A stretch of 64,000 nt of DNA from Megaustenia siamemsis (Eukaryota > Mollusca > Gastropoda > Stylommatophora > Ariophantidae), in assembly GCA_032433765.1 (NCBI GenBank), contig JAVIAB010000159.1:1674001-1738000 (forward strand), in the 5' to 3' direction. This document shows, one piece after another, positions 1-10,711 of the stretch. A program made the translations under genes and the position numbers. Each line of letters begins with the position of its first letter. Positions within the stretch are counted from its first letter, which is position 1. Below the pieces are notes generated by a model, which did not search any database, was not told where the DNA came from, and saw nothing but the letters and a program-made list of their open reading frames with translations.

Positions 1-720
1 AGCACAGTGAAATATCTAATCAAACAGAACAAGCTACATCTAGTCAGACTTCTCATGGTGGATTAACTCAGGACATTATTGATTTAACCTGCGATGATTC
101 AGAAGAATCAATGGGATTATTTTGATGTTAAATCTAGTGTTACTTATGCTGATGATCTCAATTCAATTATAAAACAAATAAATTATCATTAGAAACATTT
201 ATCTGACTATGAGACATTAAAACAAAAGTTTGAAAAAGAAGGAGTAGATGCTGCTCAGCTCTTTGAGAAAGCAAAGCTGAAAACATTACCTAAAAAGCCA
301 CAACAAAACTGTTTGAATGGAGAAACTAAAAAAGCATCCAAAAAATCACAAAACATTTCCAAGTTAACAAACCTTCCTTTGCTGGAAAAACTTCAGGAAT
401 TGATTTCATTTGATATAGTTGATCCTTCTACGATCCAAAAGAATTATGATGAGAAGGATGTTGAAAAAGCGAAGGAAATGGTGAAAACTAGTGATAACAT
501 GTTGAAATATAAACAATCAAAAAGTGAAGGAAATGGTGAAAACTAGTGATAAAATGTTGAAATATAAACAATCTTGTCTGTTAAAAGATGCAGTGTTATA
601 TGGTTAGAACAACTTTATAAACTACATGCTGGTGGATTTAAAAAACATTTGATCCTACTCTGTCACTTGGGTAAACCTGCATGAAATGGCGTATGTATTT
701 AATAAATATGTAAAACTTCA
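1..720 (+). pseudogene. decayed coding remnant with a SUMO-interacting-like motif
   Basis: I do not recognise the family. From base 3 an open frame carries IIDLTCDDSEES just before a stop near 125; the hydrophobic core followed by acidic residues is the pattern of a SUMO-interacting motif. After a break, a lysine- and glutamate-rich frame runs from about 145, with a TAG near 198, to 546 and contains LSDYETLKQKFEKEG and LEKLQELISFDIV, which look helical. A 38-bp duplication at about 480-573 (repeat of the stretch around GATAACATGTTGAAATAT) breaks the frame, and later frames continue only with further shifts. The stops and shifts suggest a pseudogene or retrocopy fragment, but exons of a real gene to the left of the window are possible. 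Confidence 0.35.
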
Positions 721-830
721 AACACTAAATATTAATCTTACAAATGTGTTAGTTATTACATATAAAGTTAAGATAGCATTGCTCTCCAATCAAGAACAGG
801 CTCAATTTTGGTGCTCGGCGCAAACGAGTG

Positions 831-1594
831 ACCTTCAAAACAACTAAAGTTACTTCAATGATATTGTGTGCCCTTCAAAACAACTACAGTTTACTCCAAA
901 GATCTTACTCCAGCTTCAAAACAACTACAGTTTACTCCAAAGATCTTACTCCAGCTTCAAAACAACTACAGTTTACTCCAAAGATCTTACTCCAGCTTCA
1001 AAACAACTACAGTTTACTCCAAAGATCTTACTCCAGCTTCAAAACAACCAAAGTTTACCCCAAGGCTACTGTGCGGCCTTCAAACAACCAAAGTTTACCC
1101 CAAGACTACTGCGCGACTTTCAAAACAACCAAAGTTTACCCCAAGGCTACTGCGCGGCCTTCAAAACAACCAAAGTTTACCCCAAGGCTACTGTGCGGCC
1201 TTCAAAACAACCAAATTTTACCCCAAGACTACTGCGCGACTTTCAAAACAACCAAAGTTTACCCCAAGACTACTGCGCGACTTTCAAAACAACCAAAGTT
1301 TACCCCAAGGCTACTGCGCGGCCTTCAAAACAACCAAAGTTCACCCCAAGACTACTGCACGGCCTTCAAAACAACCAAAGTTTACCCCAAAGCTATTACA
1401 TAGCCTTCAAAACAACCAAAGTTTACCCCAAGGCTATTGCACAGCCTTCAAAACAACCAAAGTTTACCCCAAAGCTATTGCACGGCCTTCAAAACAACCA
1501 AAGTTTACTCCAAGGCTATTGCGTGGCCTTCAAAACAACCAAAGTTTACTCCAAGGCTATTGCGTGGCCTTCAAAACAACTACAGTTTACTCCA
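831..1594. repeat. 41-bp minisatellite, about 18.6 copies
   Basis: Tandem unit of about 41 bp with the core CTTCAAAACAACYAMAGTTT. The left five copies share a CAAAGATCTTACTCCAG variant and the right copies share CCCAAGGCTAYTGYGCGGC, so two sub-families adjoin. Because 41 is not a multiple of 3 the array is open in all three forward frames, which explains several overlapping spurious ORFs. Confidence 0.95.
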
Positions 1595-1825
1595 TGGACA
1601 TTTGAGCTTTCATTCATTATTTTGTTAATAATAGCAGTGAATAAATTCACCAACCTTAATTTTCACACACACAATATTAATGCCTGCCACATTGTTATGC
1701 TATATTTTATTACATTTAAAATGAACATTCAAGATTTATAGTAGAATGTAAACTTATCAAACAGACATAATAACCCGTTACTACAAAAAAAGTATAAGAA
1801 GATTAATTGTTGGTAAATCTGGATG

Positions 1826-2126
1826 TGAAAAAATCTAATTTACTTTTAAATCTGCTGCTTAATGAAGGTCGGCTGGATTACGACAATCTTCAAGTATTTG
1901 GAAAATCTTTGTTTTGACCAGAATATAAAATAATTAAAACTGGATTTGAACAGTCTACCAAAAGAAATTATATTACGTTTATTTAATGAATGATAATTTT
2001 GTGTGACAAACAATATATTGCCACAAGATATTTTACAAGAAGCAGGAAAATTATATTCATCCACATCACCTATAAAATGTTGTTTTTATGAACATGCTAA
2101 TGATGTTCCTGTATGCCAGTAAGTGC
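1826..2126 (+). pseudogene. decayed exon-like remnant, F-box-like words
   Basis: Three short in-frame stretches separated by stops can be read: one with NLLLNEGRLDYDNLQVFGKS, one with LNSLPKEIILRLFNE, which resembles the start of an F-box, and one with LPQDILQEAGKLYSS ending in YEHANDVPVCQ. The stops at about 1918, 1988 and 2123 argue against a working exon. Whether it belongs with the remnant at the window start is unknown. Confidence 0.25.
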
Positions 2127-2690
2127 TCTTAAATCACACAGCACTCTGTAGTCTGCTGACCTCAACTAGTACTTAAGATCGAATTGAACACCCTTGACCT
2201 CAACGCCTGTTGTGGTGTTGCAGACACGTAGATTGCTGGTGGCGTCTTGCCCCAGACAGCTCGTCTTGACCTCGTAGCAGCCCACTTGATACAGGCGGGT
2301 CCCCGTTCCGTACGGGTTGACCTATTCGTGGACTTGATGTTGATTAATCTTGAAGCTCTTTAATGTTGTACTCATCAATGAACCTGAACTCGCTCAAGTT
2401 GTCTCTCTTCCTGTCACCTACTTTGTTCGTTGTGCCGGGATGTCGCAACTACATTATGACCTCGTACTCATCATCGAGCATGAGTTTGGGAAGCTGTCTA
2501 GCACCCTGTCAAGCAATTTGTTCGTTGCTACTATTTCACAACTACATTCTAAGCTCACACTCATCACTGAGCCTGTACTTCTACTAAACTAGACATCAGA
2601 TATGTTAATGTCACCTCTTGGATTGTACACTTCCACTAAATTGATCAAGTTGTAGCGGAGGTGGTAACACTTAGGAATGTTGCACCAGGC
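2127..2690. other. no recognisable gene
   Basis: A region of ordinary base composition with short ORFs of up to 80 codons in overlapping frames. I see no domain, RNA gene or clear repeat. It leads into the higher-order repeat that begins at 2691. Confidence 0.5.
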
Positions 2691-3707
2691 ATCCAATGTA
2701 TCTCTCCAATACACCTGACAATTAATAAGCGATGATCACATAGAGACCACACAGTCGCCAAATAAGTGATGATCACATAGAGACCACACAGTCGCCAAAT
2801 AAGTGATGATCACATAGAGACCATACAGTCGCCAAATAAGTGATGATCACATAGAGACCATACAGTCGCCATGATCACATAAAGACCATACAGTCGCCAT
2901 GATCACATAGAGACCATACAGTCGCCATGATCACATAAAGACCATACAGTCGCCATGATCACATAGAGACCATACAGTCACCATGATCATTCAATGTATC
3001 TCTCCAATACACCTGACAATTAATAAGCGATGATCACATAGAGACCATACAGTCACCATGATCACATAGAGACCATACAGTCACCATGATCATTCAATGT
3101 ATCTCTCCAATACACCTGACAATTAATAAGCGATGATCACATAGAGACCACACAGTCGCCAAATAAGTGATGATCACATAGAGACCATACAGTCGCCAAA
3201 TAAGTGATGATCACATAGAGACCATACAGTCGCCAAATAAGTGATGATCACATAGAGACCATACAGTCACCATGATCATTCAATGTATCTCTCCAATACA
3301 CCTGACAATTAATAAGCAATGATCACATAGAGACCATACAGTCACCATGATCACATAAAGACCATACAGTCACCATGATCACATAAAGACCATACAGTCG
3401 CCATGATCACATAAAGACCATACAGTCGCCATGATCACATAGAGACCATACAGTCACCATGATCATTCAATGTATCTCTCCAATACACCTGACAATTAAT
3501 AAGCGATGATCACATAGAGACCATACAGTCACCATGATCATTCAATGTATCTCTCCAATACACCTGACAATTAATAAGCGATGATCACATAGAGACCATA
3601 CAGTAGTCATGATCACATAAAGACCATACAGTCACCATGATCACATAAAGACCATACAGTCGCCATGATCACATAAAGACCATACAGTCGCCATGATCAT
3701 TCAATGT
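2691..3707. repeat. higher-order repeat of 28/37-bp units with a spacer cassette
   Basis: Basic units are ATGATCACATARAGACCATACAGTCRCC (28 bp) and a 37-bp form that adds AAATAAGTG. Blocks of 1 to 7 units alternate with a roughly 42-bp cassette containing CAATGTATCTCTCCAATACA and CCTGACAATTAATAAGC. The cassette begins near 2692, 2990, 3094, 3280, 3470 and 3541, and a truncated seventh copy ends the array near 3707. Each unit contains the palindrome TGATCA. Confidence 0.93.
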
Positions 3708-3719
3708 CGTGATGGCTGG

Positions 3720-4035
3720 TGTGGCTTCTTCACAATTTTCCGATTGAATTTCTCTTTCATAGTTCTCATTGGTCTTCTAGCGACATCCTATTAATCCCGT
3801 CATGCCAAGTGGCATATAAGGAATATGGGGTTAGTGACCATAAATTTTACAGACCTTCAACACATGAATTTTGGGGTTATGTGGTCAGTATTACGCCCGT
3901 GTCATTTTACTTTCCCAGAAAAAAATCTGGTATCCATTTAAGGCTGGGTGAACCCAGAAGCCGTCGGTTGGGATCGAACCCTACCCCTATGTACCCTAGT
4001 TTAGTTCACTAACCACTGAGCTATCGTGGCTCCCT
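3720..4035 (-). mobile_element. tRNA-derived SINE
   Basis: On the minus strand the right end reads as a tRNA-like head starting GGAGCCACGATAGCTCAG. An A-box match TAGCTCAGTGGTTAG lies at 4009-4023 and a B-box match GGGTTCGATCC at about 3971-3981. The body continues leftwards with CACCCAGCCTTAAATGG and a tract around GACCACATAACCCC. Pol III promoter boxes followed by a non-tRNA body are the hallmark of SINEs. The left end is uncertain and no target duplication was found. Confidence 0.7.
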
Positions 4036-4404
4036 ATGTGAAGTTGTAGTCAAGAGGAAATGTCTGTGTCACTTTACTCAGAGATCTGGTAATAACCTCA
4101 TGAAAGTGGAGACAGACTAGCACATATATTGCTCTATCATGGCCAGAATTATGGATGAGTTATACCCATCAGCACTGTGAGATTGCTGAGTATTACAGAC
4201 ATTCTTTTCCATTCTATCCATGGAATCAGTTTCAATGCCGTTGAGACATCCCCATATCTGCACCACCACCTAGCTCAGCATTTCTTGAAGCACAGACTGA
4301 CTGTTCCAGTGAGATATAATATTACAGAAAGTAGACAGTTATGGGAGTTAAGTCCCATCAGATCTAATTAGAGCAAGTACAGTCTCATCTTTCTCTTAAA
4401 AAAC
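4036..4404. other. no recognisable gene
   Basis: Nothing beyond short ORFs is seen here. It separates the SINE from a LINE family A 3' end. Confidence 0.5.
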
Positions 4405-4656
4405 ACCAGAAAGAAACAATCAACATTTTTCGGGCACATCATGAGAAGAGGAAAGTTGGAATACTTGGTTACAACCAGCAAAATAAAAGGAAAGAGAGAT
4501 CGCGGACGACAAAGAGAGAAAATACCGGATAGCTTGGTGTCATGACATGGAAAACAGTCAACAACTGAAGTGATACAATGCACTGTAGATAGAAGATTGT
4601 GGAAGGAAATGATCGCCTATGCTAACTGGTTTGGCACATGATGATGATGATGTAAA
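4405..4656 (+). mobile_element. LINE family A, 3'-end fragment
   Basis: The translation contains GHIMRRGKLEYL and KIKGKRDRGRQREK, the conserved C-terminal tail of a non-LTR reverse transcriptase ORF. It ends with GGCACATGATGATGATG, a trinucleotide 3' tail. The same C-terminus is found at 27300-27535 and 47810-48030. Stops break the frame. Confidence 0.8.
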
Positions 4657-4849
4657 TTAAAAATGTTAAAACTAATACAATACACATCATTATGACCATT
4701 CTCTGGTGTGTCTCATTGTCTAGTGTGTTCAATATAATAAGTAGATACTTCACCACAAGTATCACATTATTTAGTCCTCTGTGTCATGTGTACTTTCAGC
4801 TTCTGACGCGCAGGTCATACAGAGGCAGCATAGAGTAAAATGATCCAAT

Positions 4850-5520
4850 TAAATATATCAGTGAGACAAGGATGTATTTTAAGGATGGACAGTTGGATCT
4901 CAATTGGAGGACCTTCATTTAGCAGACACCATAGTTCTTATCAAAAGAAATGTGAACACTTAGTTGCAAAAAAAAAAAAAAACAAATGTCCTGTCATAAA
5001 TATCTAGGAAAATAGGACTTAAGATCAACCAAGAAAAAACAAAAATATAAAAAAATCAAATTCGTCAAGAAAAAAAAAACATACACCTTGAAGGAAAAGC
5101 AGTTGAAAGTCAGAACACTGTGTATATCATGGAAGCTACATTGATCAAGAAGGGGACACAGAAAAAAATTAAAATCAGAATAGCTAAGGCAGCAATGACT
5201 TACAGAAACCTTGATGAAATATGGAAATCAAAGAAAAACAAAGCCAGATTTTCAAATCAAATATATTATCCAACCTTACATATGCATGTAAAAGCTTGAA
5301 AACAACTAAAGAAATAAAAATAAATAGAATGCATTTGAGAACACATGCCTGAGGACAACACTTTGTATCTCATGGAATGAATTCAAGACAGAAACATGAG
5401 AAATGACAAAGTATCCACAAATATCAACAATAATCAAGTGATGAAGGTGATCATATGTTGGCCATGTGATGAGAAGGGACAGAAAACCGAATCTCATAGC
5501 AGGCCCTGAATTGGTAATCG
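4850..5520 (+). mobile_element. decayed LINE, family B-like RT C-terminal half
   Basis: Broken frames give ISVRQGCILR, then IRIAKAAMTYRNLDE, WNEFKT and a GHVMRR-like stretch, in the same order as the C-terminal half of the LINE B ORF at 23703-25028 on the other strand. Poly(A) runs at 4969-4982 and 5069-5078 interrupt it. Heavily mutated and clearly old. Confidence 0.65.
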
Positions 5521-5541
5521 GAAAGTAAAAAAATAAAAACT

Positions 5542-8150
5542 GTCACCACATTTGTTAGGCTATTCTCTTGCATGTTTTCTTGTGTGTTTCGTTAGATGGC
5601 CACTTTGAGTAAAACTTACAACACACACTCATCATATTTGTAAGACTTCTTTTCTGCAAGTTTTCTTGTGTGTGTAATTAGATCACCATTTTGAGTAAAA
5701 CTTACAACACACACTCATCATATTTGTAAGACTTCTTTTCTGCAAGTTTTCTTGTGTGTGTAATTAGATCACCATTTTGAGTAAAACTTACAACACACAC
5801 TCATCATATTTGTAAGACTTCTTTTCTGCATGTTTTCTTGTGTGTGTAATTAGATCACCACTTTGAGTAAAACTTACAACACACACTCATCATATTTGTA
5901 AGACTTCTTTTCTGCATGTTTTCTTGTGTGTGTAATTAGATCACCATTTTGAGTAAAACTTACAACACACACTCATCATATTTGTAAGACTTCTTTTCTG
6001 CATGCTTTCTTGTGTGTGTAATTAGATCACCATTTTGAGTAAAACTTACAACACACACTCATCATATTTGTAAGACTTCTTTTCTGCAAGTTTTCTTGTG
6101 TGTGTAATTAGATCACCATTTTGAGTAAAACTTACAACACACACTCATCATATTTGTAAGACTTCTTTTCTGCATGTTTTCTTGTGTGTGTAATTAGATC
6201 ACCATTTTGAGTAAAACTTACAATACACACTCATCATATTTGTAAGACTTCTTTTCTGCAAGTTTTCTTGTGTGTGTAATTAGATCACCATTTTGAGTAA
6301 AACTTACAACACACACTCATCATATTTGTAAGACTTCTTTTCTGCATGTTTTCTTGTGTGTGTAATTAGATCACCATTTTGAGTAAAACTTACAACACAC
6401 ACTCATCATATTTGTAAGACTTCTTTTCTGCAAGTTTTCTTGTGTGTGTAATTAGATCACCATTTTGAGTAAAACTTACAACACACACTCATCATATTTG
6501 TAAGACTTCTTTTCTGCATGTTTTCTTGTGTGTGTAATTAGATCACCATTTTGAGTAAAACTTACAACACACACTCATCATATTTGTAAGACTTCTTTTA
6601 TGCATGTTTTCTTGTGTGTTTCGTTAGATGGCCACTTTGAGTAAAACTTACAACACACACTCATCATATTTGTAAGACTTCTTTTCTGCATGTTTTCTTG
6701 TGTGTTTCGTTAGATGGCCACTTTGAGTAAAACTTACAACACACACTCATCATATTTGTAAGACTTCTTTTCTGCATGTTTTCTTGTGTGTGTAATTAGA
6801 TCACCATTTTGAGTAAAACTTACAACACACACTCATCATATTTGTAAGACTTCTTTTCTGCAAGTTTTCTTGTGTGTGTAATTAGATCACCATTTTGAGT
6901 AAAACTTACAACACACACTCATCATATTTGTAAGACTTCTTTTCTGCATGTTTTCTTGTGTGTGTAATTAGATCACCACTTTGAGTAAAACTTACAACAC
7001 ACACTCATCATATTTGTAAGACTTCTTTTCTGCATGTTTTCTTGTGTGTGTAATTAGATCACCATTTTGAGTAAAACTTACAACACACACTCATCATATT
7101 TGTAAGACTTCTTTTCTGCATGCTTTCTTGTGTGTGTAATTAGATCACCATTTTGAGTAAAACTTACAACACACACTCATCATATTTGTAAGACTTCTTT
7201 TCTGCAAGTTTTCTTGTGTGTGTAATTAGATCACCATTTTGAGTAAAACTTACAACACACACTCATCATATTTGTAAGACTTCTTTTCTGCATGTTTTCT
7301 TGTGTGTGTAATTAGATCACCATTTTGAGTAAAACTTACAATACACACTCATCATATTTGTAAGACTTCTTTTCTGCATGTTTTCTTGTGTGTGTAATTA
7401 GATCACCATTTTGAGTAAAACTTACAACACACACTCATCATATTTGTAAGACTTCTTTTCTGCATGTTTTCTTGTGTGTGTAATTAGATCACCATTTTGA
7501 GTAAAACTTACAACACACACTCATCATATTTGTAAGACTTCTTTTCTGCAAGTTTTCTTGTGTGTGTAATTAGATCACCATTTTGAGTAAAACTTACAAC
7601 ACACACTCATCATATTTGTAAGACTTCTTTTCTGCATGTTTTCTTGTGTGTGTAATTAGATCACCATTTTGAGTAAAACTTACAACACGCACTCATCATA
7701 TTTGTAAGACTTCTTTTATGCATGTTTTCTTGTGTGTTTCGTTAGATGGCCACTTTGAGTAAAACTTACAACACACACTCATCATATTTGTAAGACTTCT
7801 TTTCTGCATGTTTTCTTGTGTGTTTCGTTAGATGGCCACTTTGAGTAAAACTTACAACACACACTCATCATATTTGTAAGACTTCTTTTCTGCATGTTTT
7901 CTTGTGTGTGTAATTAGATCACCATTTTGAGTAAAACTTACAACACACACTCATCATATTTGTAAGACTTCTTTTCTGCAAGTTTTCTTGTGTGTGTAAT
8001 TAGATCACCATTTTGAGTAAAACTTACAACACACACTCATCATATTTGTAAGACTTCTTTTCTGCATGTTTTCTTGTGTGTGTAATTAGATCACCATTTT
8101 GAGTAAAACTTACAACACACACTCATCATATTTGTAAGACTTCTTTTCTG
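5542..8150. repeat. 86-bp satellite derived from a C2H2 zinc-finger unit
   Basis: About 30 tandem copies of an 86-bp unit lie directly downstream (minus strand) of the zinc-finger exon at 8110-9324. The unit aligns over its whole length with the 84-bp finger unit. It differs by a 2-nt insertion (minus strand GATGAGTGTGTGTTGTAAG against GATGTGTGTGGTGTAAG in the gene) and by loss of the first zinc-ligand Cys codon (TGT to TAT), so it cannot encode fingers. Variant units recur every 1,118 bp (13 x 86): the TTTCGTTAGATGGCC variant at 5587/6705/7823, CATGCTTTC at 6001/7119, and CAATACACAC at 6221/7339. This gives a clear 13-unit higher-order repeat. Confidence 0.95.
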
Positions 8151-9324
8151 CATGTTTTCTCTTGTGTTTCGTTAGATGGCCACTTTGAGTAAAACTTACA
8201 CCACACACATCACATTTGTAAGGCTTCTCTCCTGTATGTTTTCTCTTGTGCATTGTTAGACTGCCACTTTGAGTAAAACTTATACCACACACATCACATT
8301 TGTAAGGCTTCTCTCCTGTATGTTTTCTCGTGTGCGTATTTAGATTGCTTCTAACAGAAAAACTAATACCACACACATCACATTTGTAAGGCTTCTCTCC
8401 TGTATGTTTTCTCTTATGCTTTATTAGATAGCCACTTTGAGTAAAACCAACACCACACACATCACATTTGTAAGGCTTCTCTCCTGTATGTTTTCTTTTG
8501 TGCGTAATTAGTGTGCTACTAGCAGCAAAACTAACACTACACACATCGCACTTGTAAGGCTTCTCTTCTGTATGTTTTCTCTTGTGCTTTGTTAGACTGC
8601 CACTTTCAGTAAAACTTACACCACACACATCACATTTGTAGGGCTTCTCTCCTGTATGTTTTCTCTTGTGCTTTATTAGATTGCTACTAATAGAAAAACA
8701 AACACCACACACATCACATTTGTAAGGCCTTTCTCCTGTATGTTTTCTCTTATGCTTTTTTACATGGTCACTTTGAGCAAAACTTACACCACACACATCA
8801 CATTTGTAAGGTTTCTCTCCTGTATGTTTCCTCATGTGCACTGTTAGGCTGCCATTTTCAGTAAAACTAACACCACACACATCACATTTGTAAGGCTTCT
8901 CTCCTGTATGTGTTCTCTTGTGTTTGATTTGATTGCCACTTTGAGTAAAACTTAAACCACACACATCACATTTGTAAGGCCTCTCTCTTGTATGTTTTCT
9001 CTTGTGTGAATTTAGATTGCTTCTAACAGAAAAACTAACACCACACACATCACATTGGTAAGGCTTCTCTCCTGTATGTTTTCTCTTGTGCTTTATTAGA
9101 TGGCCACTTTGAGTAAAACTTACACCACACACATCACAATGGTAAAGCTTCTCTCCTGTATGTTTTCTCTTGCATGTTCTCAGCTCTGTACCTTGATAAT
9201 CATCACAATGAGTCAAATAAACTTGAGATTGAAACACCTTCTCTTTCCCTATCACTTGTTTAGGATTACTGTTATTTACCACCTGGAGATTAGCATCTTG
9301 ACTGCAGCCATCACCTTGACCTGC
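8110..9324 (-). CDS. C2H2 zinc-finger protein, last coding exon (12 fingers)
   Basis: This encodes the DNA-binding part of a C2H2 protein, presumably nuclear. The exon starts after a good acceptor (polypyrimidine tract, then CAG at 9327-9325), in phase 0 with the upstream exon ending at 9576. About 54 residues without fingers are followed by a vestigial finger and then 12 fingers on a strict 28-residue period, each with C-x2-C, the F and L core, H-x3-H and a TGEKP-type linker. The recognition helices differ between fingers (for example QSGHLIK, VRSNLNS, ENGSLTV, QSDHVKK, ISSNLIK, ASSTLIT) while the framework is nearly invariant. A 13th finger begins YKYDECVL and stops, having lost its first Cys and shifted frame at the first 86-bp satellite unit. 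Reading further upstream to 9366 would translate intron. There is no SET, KRAB or BTB domain here. Confidence 0.88.
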   Translation of the reverse strand, partial: AGQGDGCSQDANLQVVNNSNPKQVIGKEKVFQSQVYLTHCDDYQGTELRTCKRKHTGEKLYHCDVCGVSFTQSGHLIKHKRKHTGEKPYQCDVCGVSFSVRSNLNSHKRKHTRERPYKCDVCGLSFTQSGNQIKHKRTHTGEKPYKCDVCGVSFTENGSLTVHMRKHTGEKPYKCDVCGVSFAQSDHVKKHKRKHTGERPYKCDVCGVCFSISSNLIKHKRKHTGEKPYKCDVCGVSFTESGSLTKHKRKHTEEKPYKCDVCSVSFAASSTLITHKRKHTGEKPYKCDVCGVGFTQSGYLIKHKRKHTGEKPYKCDVCGISFSVRSNLNTHTRKHTGEKPYKCDVCGISFTQSGSLTMHKRKHTGEKPYKCDVCGVSFTQSGHLTKHKRKHAEKKSYKYDECVL

Positions 9325-9575
9325 CTGAGAAGAAGCAGAGATTAAAATATAAAAATAAATCATCAATTTAAATGTTGAAGTGGGATGTAACTCTTATAGT
9401 CTAAAATATTGTCTTTGTTTATTTTGAAGCTTTGAATTGTGGGAATAAAACTATAACATTTGTATGTGGCAATCTAAATGAGTGACTGACCCTGTTGTGT
9501 GTGCAAATAGTAACATCAATATCTTAATATCAATAGATTACTTTAAGTGTTGTTAGCTGTAATTGTGTACTTTAC
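9325..9575 (-). other. short intron of the zinc-finger gene
   Basis: A 251-nt intron with GT at 9575-9574 and AG at 9326-9325. It is phase 0 on both sides. It is too short to hide the SET-domain exon that follows the knuckle in PRDM9-type proteins. Confidence 0.75.
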
Positions 9576-9652
9576 CTCAGCATTATCAATATAGACAAAA
9601 GGTCCATGCTCAGGGCAACTTCCTTCAAATTTCTGCTGACATTTCTCACAAT
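9576..9652 (-). CDS. zinc-finger gene, PRDM9-type zinc-knuckle exon
   Basis: A 77-nt exon bounded by AG (9654-9653) and GT (9575-9574). Joined to the last base of the exon at 11727 it reads YCEKCQQKFEGSCPEHGP and then FVYIDNAE. The pattern C-x2-C-x7-C-x2-H-G-P followed by an aromatic/hydrophobic stretch and D is that of the zinc knuckle immediately before the SET domain of PRDM9/PRDM7-like proteins. Here the next exon goes directly to the finger array, so the methyltransferase domain is absent. The knuckle may be kept as a protein-binding module. This assignment rests on motif recognition only. Confidence 0.78.
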
Positions 9653-9659
9653 CTGAACA

Positions 9660-10086
9660 AAGAAATGGATTATCAATGCAGTGGTTTTAACAAACAGATG
9701 AAACAGAGAGAGAGAAAGTTAAGTGTGTGTGTGTGTGGAGAGGAGGGAATAAGAGTGAAGGTCAAGGGGAGAGAAAGAGAAATGAAAGAGTTAGGGAAAC
9801 CACGGGAAAAAATGAGTGAGTGATCACGGCGGGGGTCACAGGAAATTGTGAGTGTAATTGTTGATTGGTGGAAAGAAAGAAGGTGAGTTGAAGATCATTA
9901 GGGGCTTTTCATTCGAGAGGAATCGAAGGCCTTGTGCGGATGGTTGGAAAAGTAGTAGCAATTCAACCGGTACTGTGGGCAGTTGGAGAAGCACACGACC
10001 AATGGTAGGTTAGTCAGTCACGATGTGTTCGTTAAACAGGACGGTTAGAGTCATGGACAGTTAAGCAATGAGTTATGATACTCAAT
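9660..10086 (-). other. intron sequence, purine-rich on plus strand
   Basis: Intron of the zinc-finger gene. A GA-rich and GTGTGTGT low-complexity stretch lies at about 9700-9810. No coding signal is seen. Confidence 0.5.
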
Positions 10087-10420
10087 TACAACAATGAACA
10101 TTCTAGTTAATTTGTGGCATAGCTACCAGGAAGGTTTTGCTAGAGACATACAGTGAGTAGAACTGTGTATTAGCAACAATGAACATTCTAGTTAAATTGT
10201 GGCATCACTACCAAGAAGGTCTCGTTAGAGGCATGTAGTGAGAACTGTATATTAGCAACAATGAACATTCTCACGATTTGTGATATTTAGCTTTCAAGGA
10301 GGTCTTGCTAGAGACATGTAGGAGTAGAGTTGTGTAGTAGCAACAATGAACATTCCCATGAATTGTGATATTAGTTACTCAGGAAGTCTCGTCAGAGACA
10401 TGCAATAGGAGTATGACACT
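10087..10420. repeat. divergent repeat of 82-85 bp, 4 copies
   Basis: Each copy starts with ACAATGAACATTC (10091, 10176, 10258, 10343) and contains a GTCTYGTYAGAGRCATG-like core. The copies are clearly diverged, unlike the other arrays. Confidence 0.8.
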
Positions 10421-10711
10421 CCAGCAATTCTCATCACGGGCAAAACCGTATCAGACAGGTTCGCAGTGTCAATGACCAGCTGTAATTTGCAACTGGAATT
10501 GGTGGAAGAGATAATCAGTCAAACTGCTGCATTGTATTGGGGTTAGATGCGGAGTAGAAGGTGGCAGCGGTCATCGCCAGTATCTGAATGATCCTGGGGA
10601 AGGTATGATTGTGGTGATACAAGTGAGAGGATACAAACCTACCATTGTCATTGTAATTGTGATGGGTGAGGTCAGCGGTGCGTATTAAACCTCACGTGTG
10701 ACTTTTATACT

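Noticed and set aside
2691..3707. CRISPR-like alternation of repeats and spacers
   Set aside because: The spacers are themselves repeats, the context is eukaryotic (introns, SINEs, LINEs), and no cas-like gene is present.
3960..4035. Functional tRNA gene
   Set aside because: A- and B-boxes are present but the spacing and arms do not fold as a tRNA and a SINE body follows.
9325..9366. N-terminal extension MMIYFYILIS of the zinc-finger ORF
   Set aside because: It is the translated polypyrimidine tract of the intron; a good acceptor lies at 9326-9325 in phase with the upstream exon.
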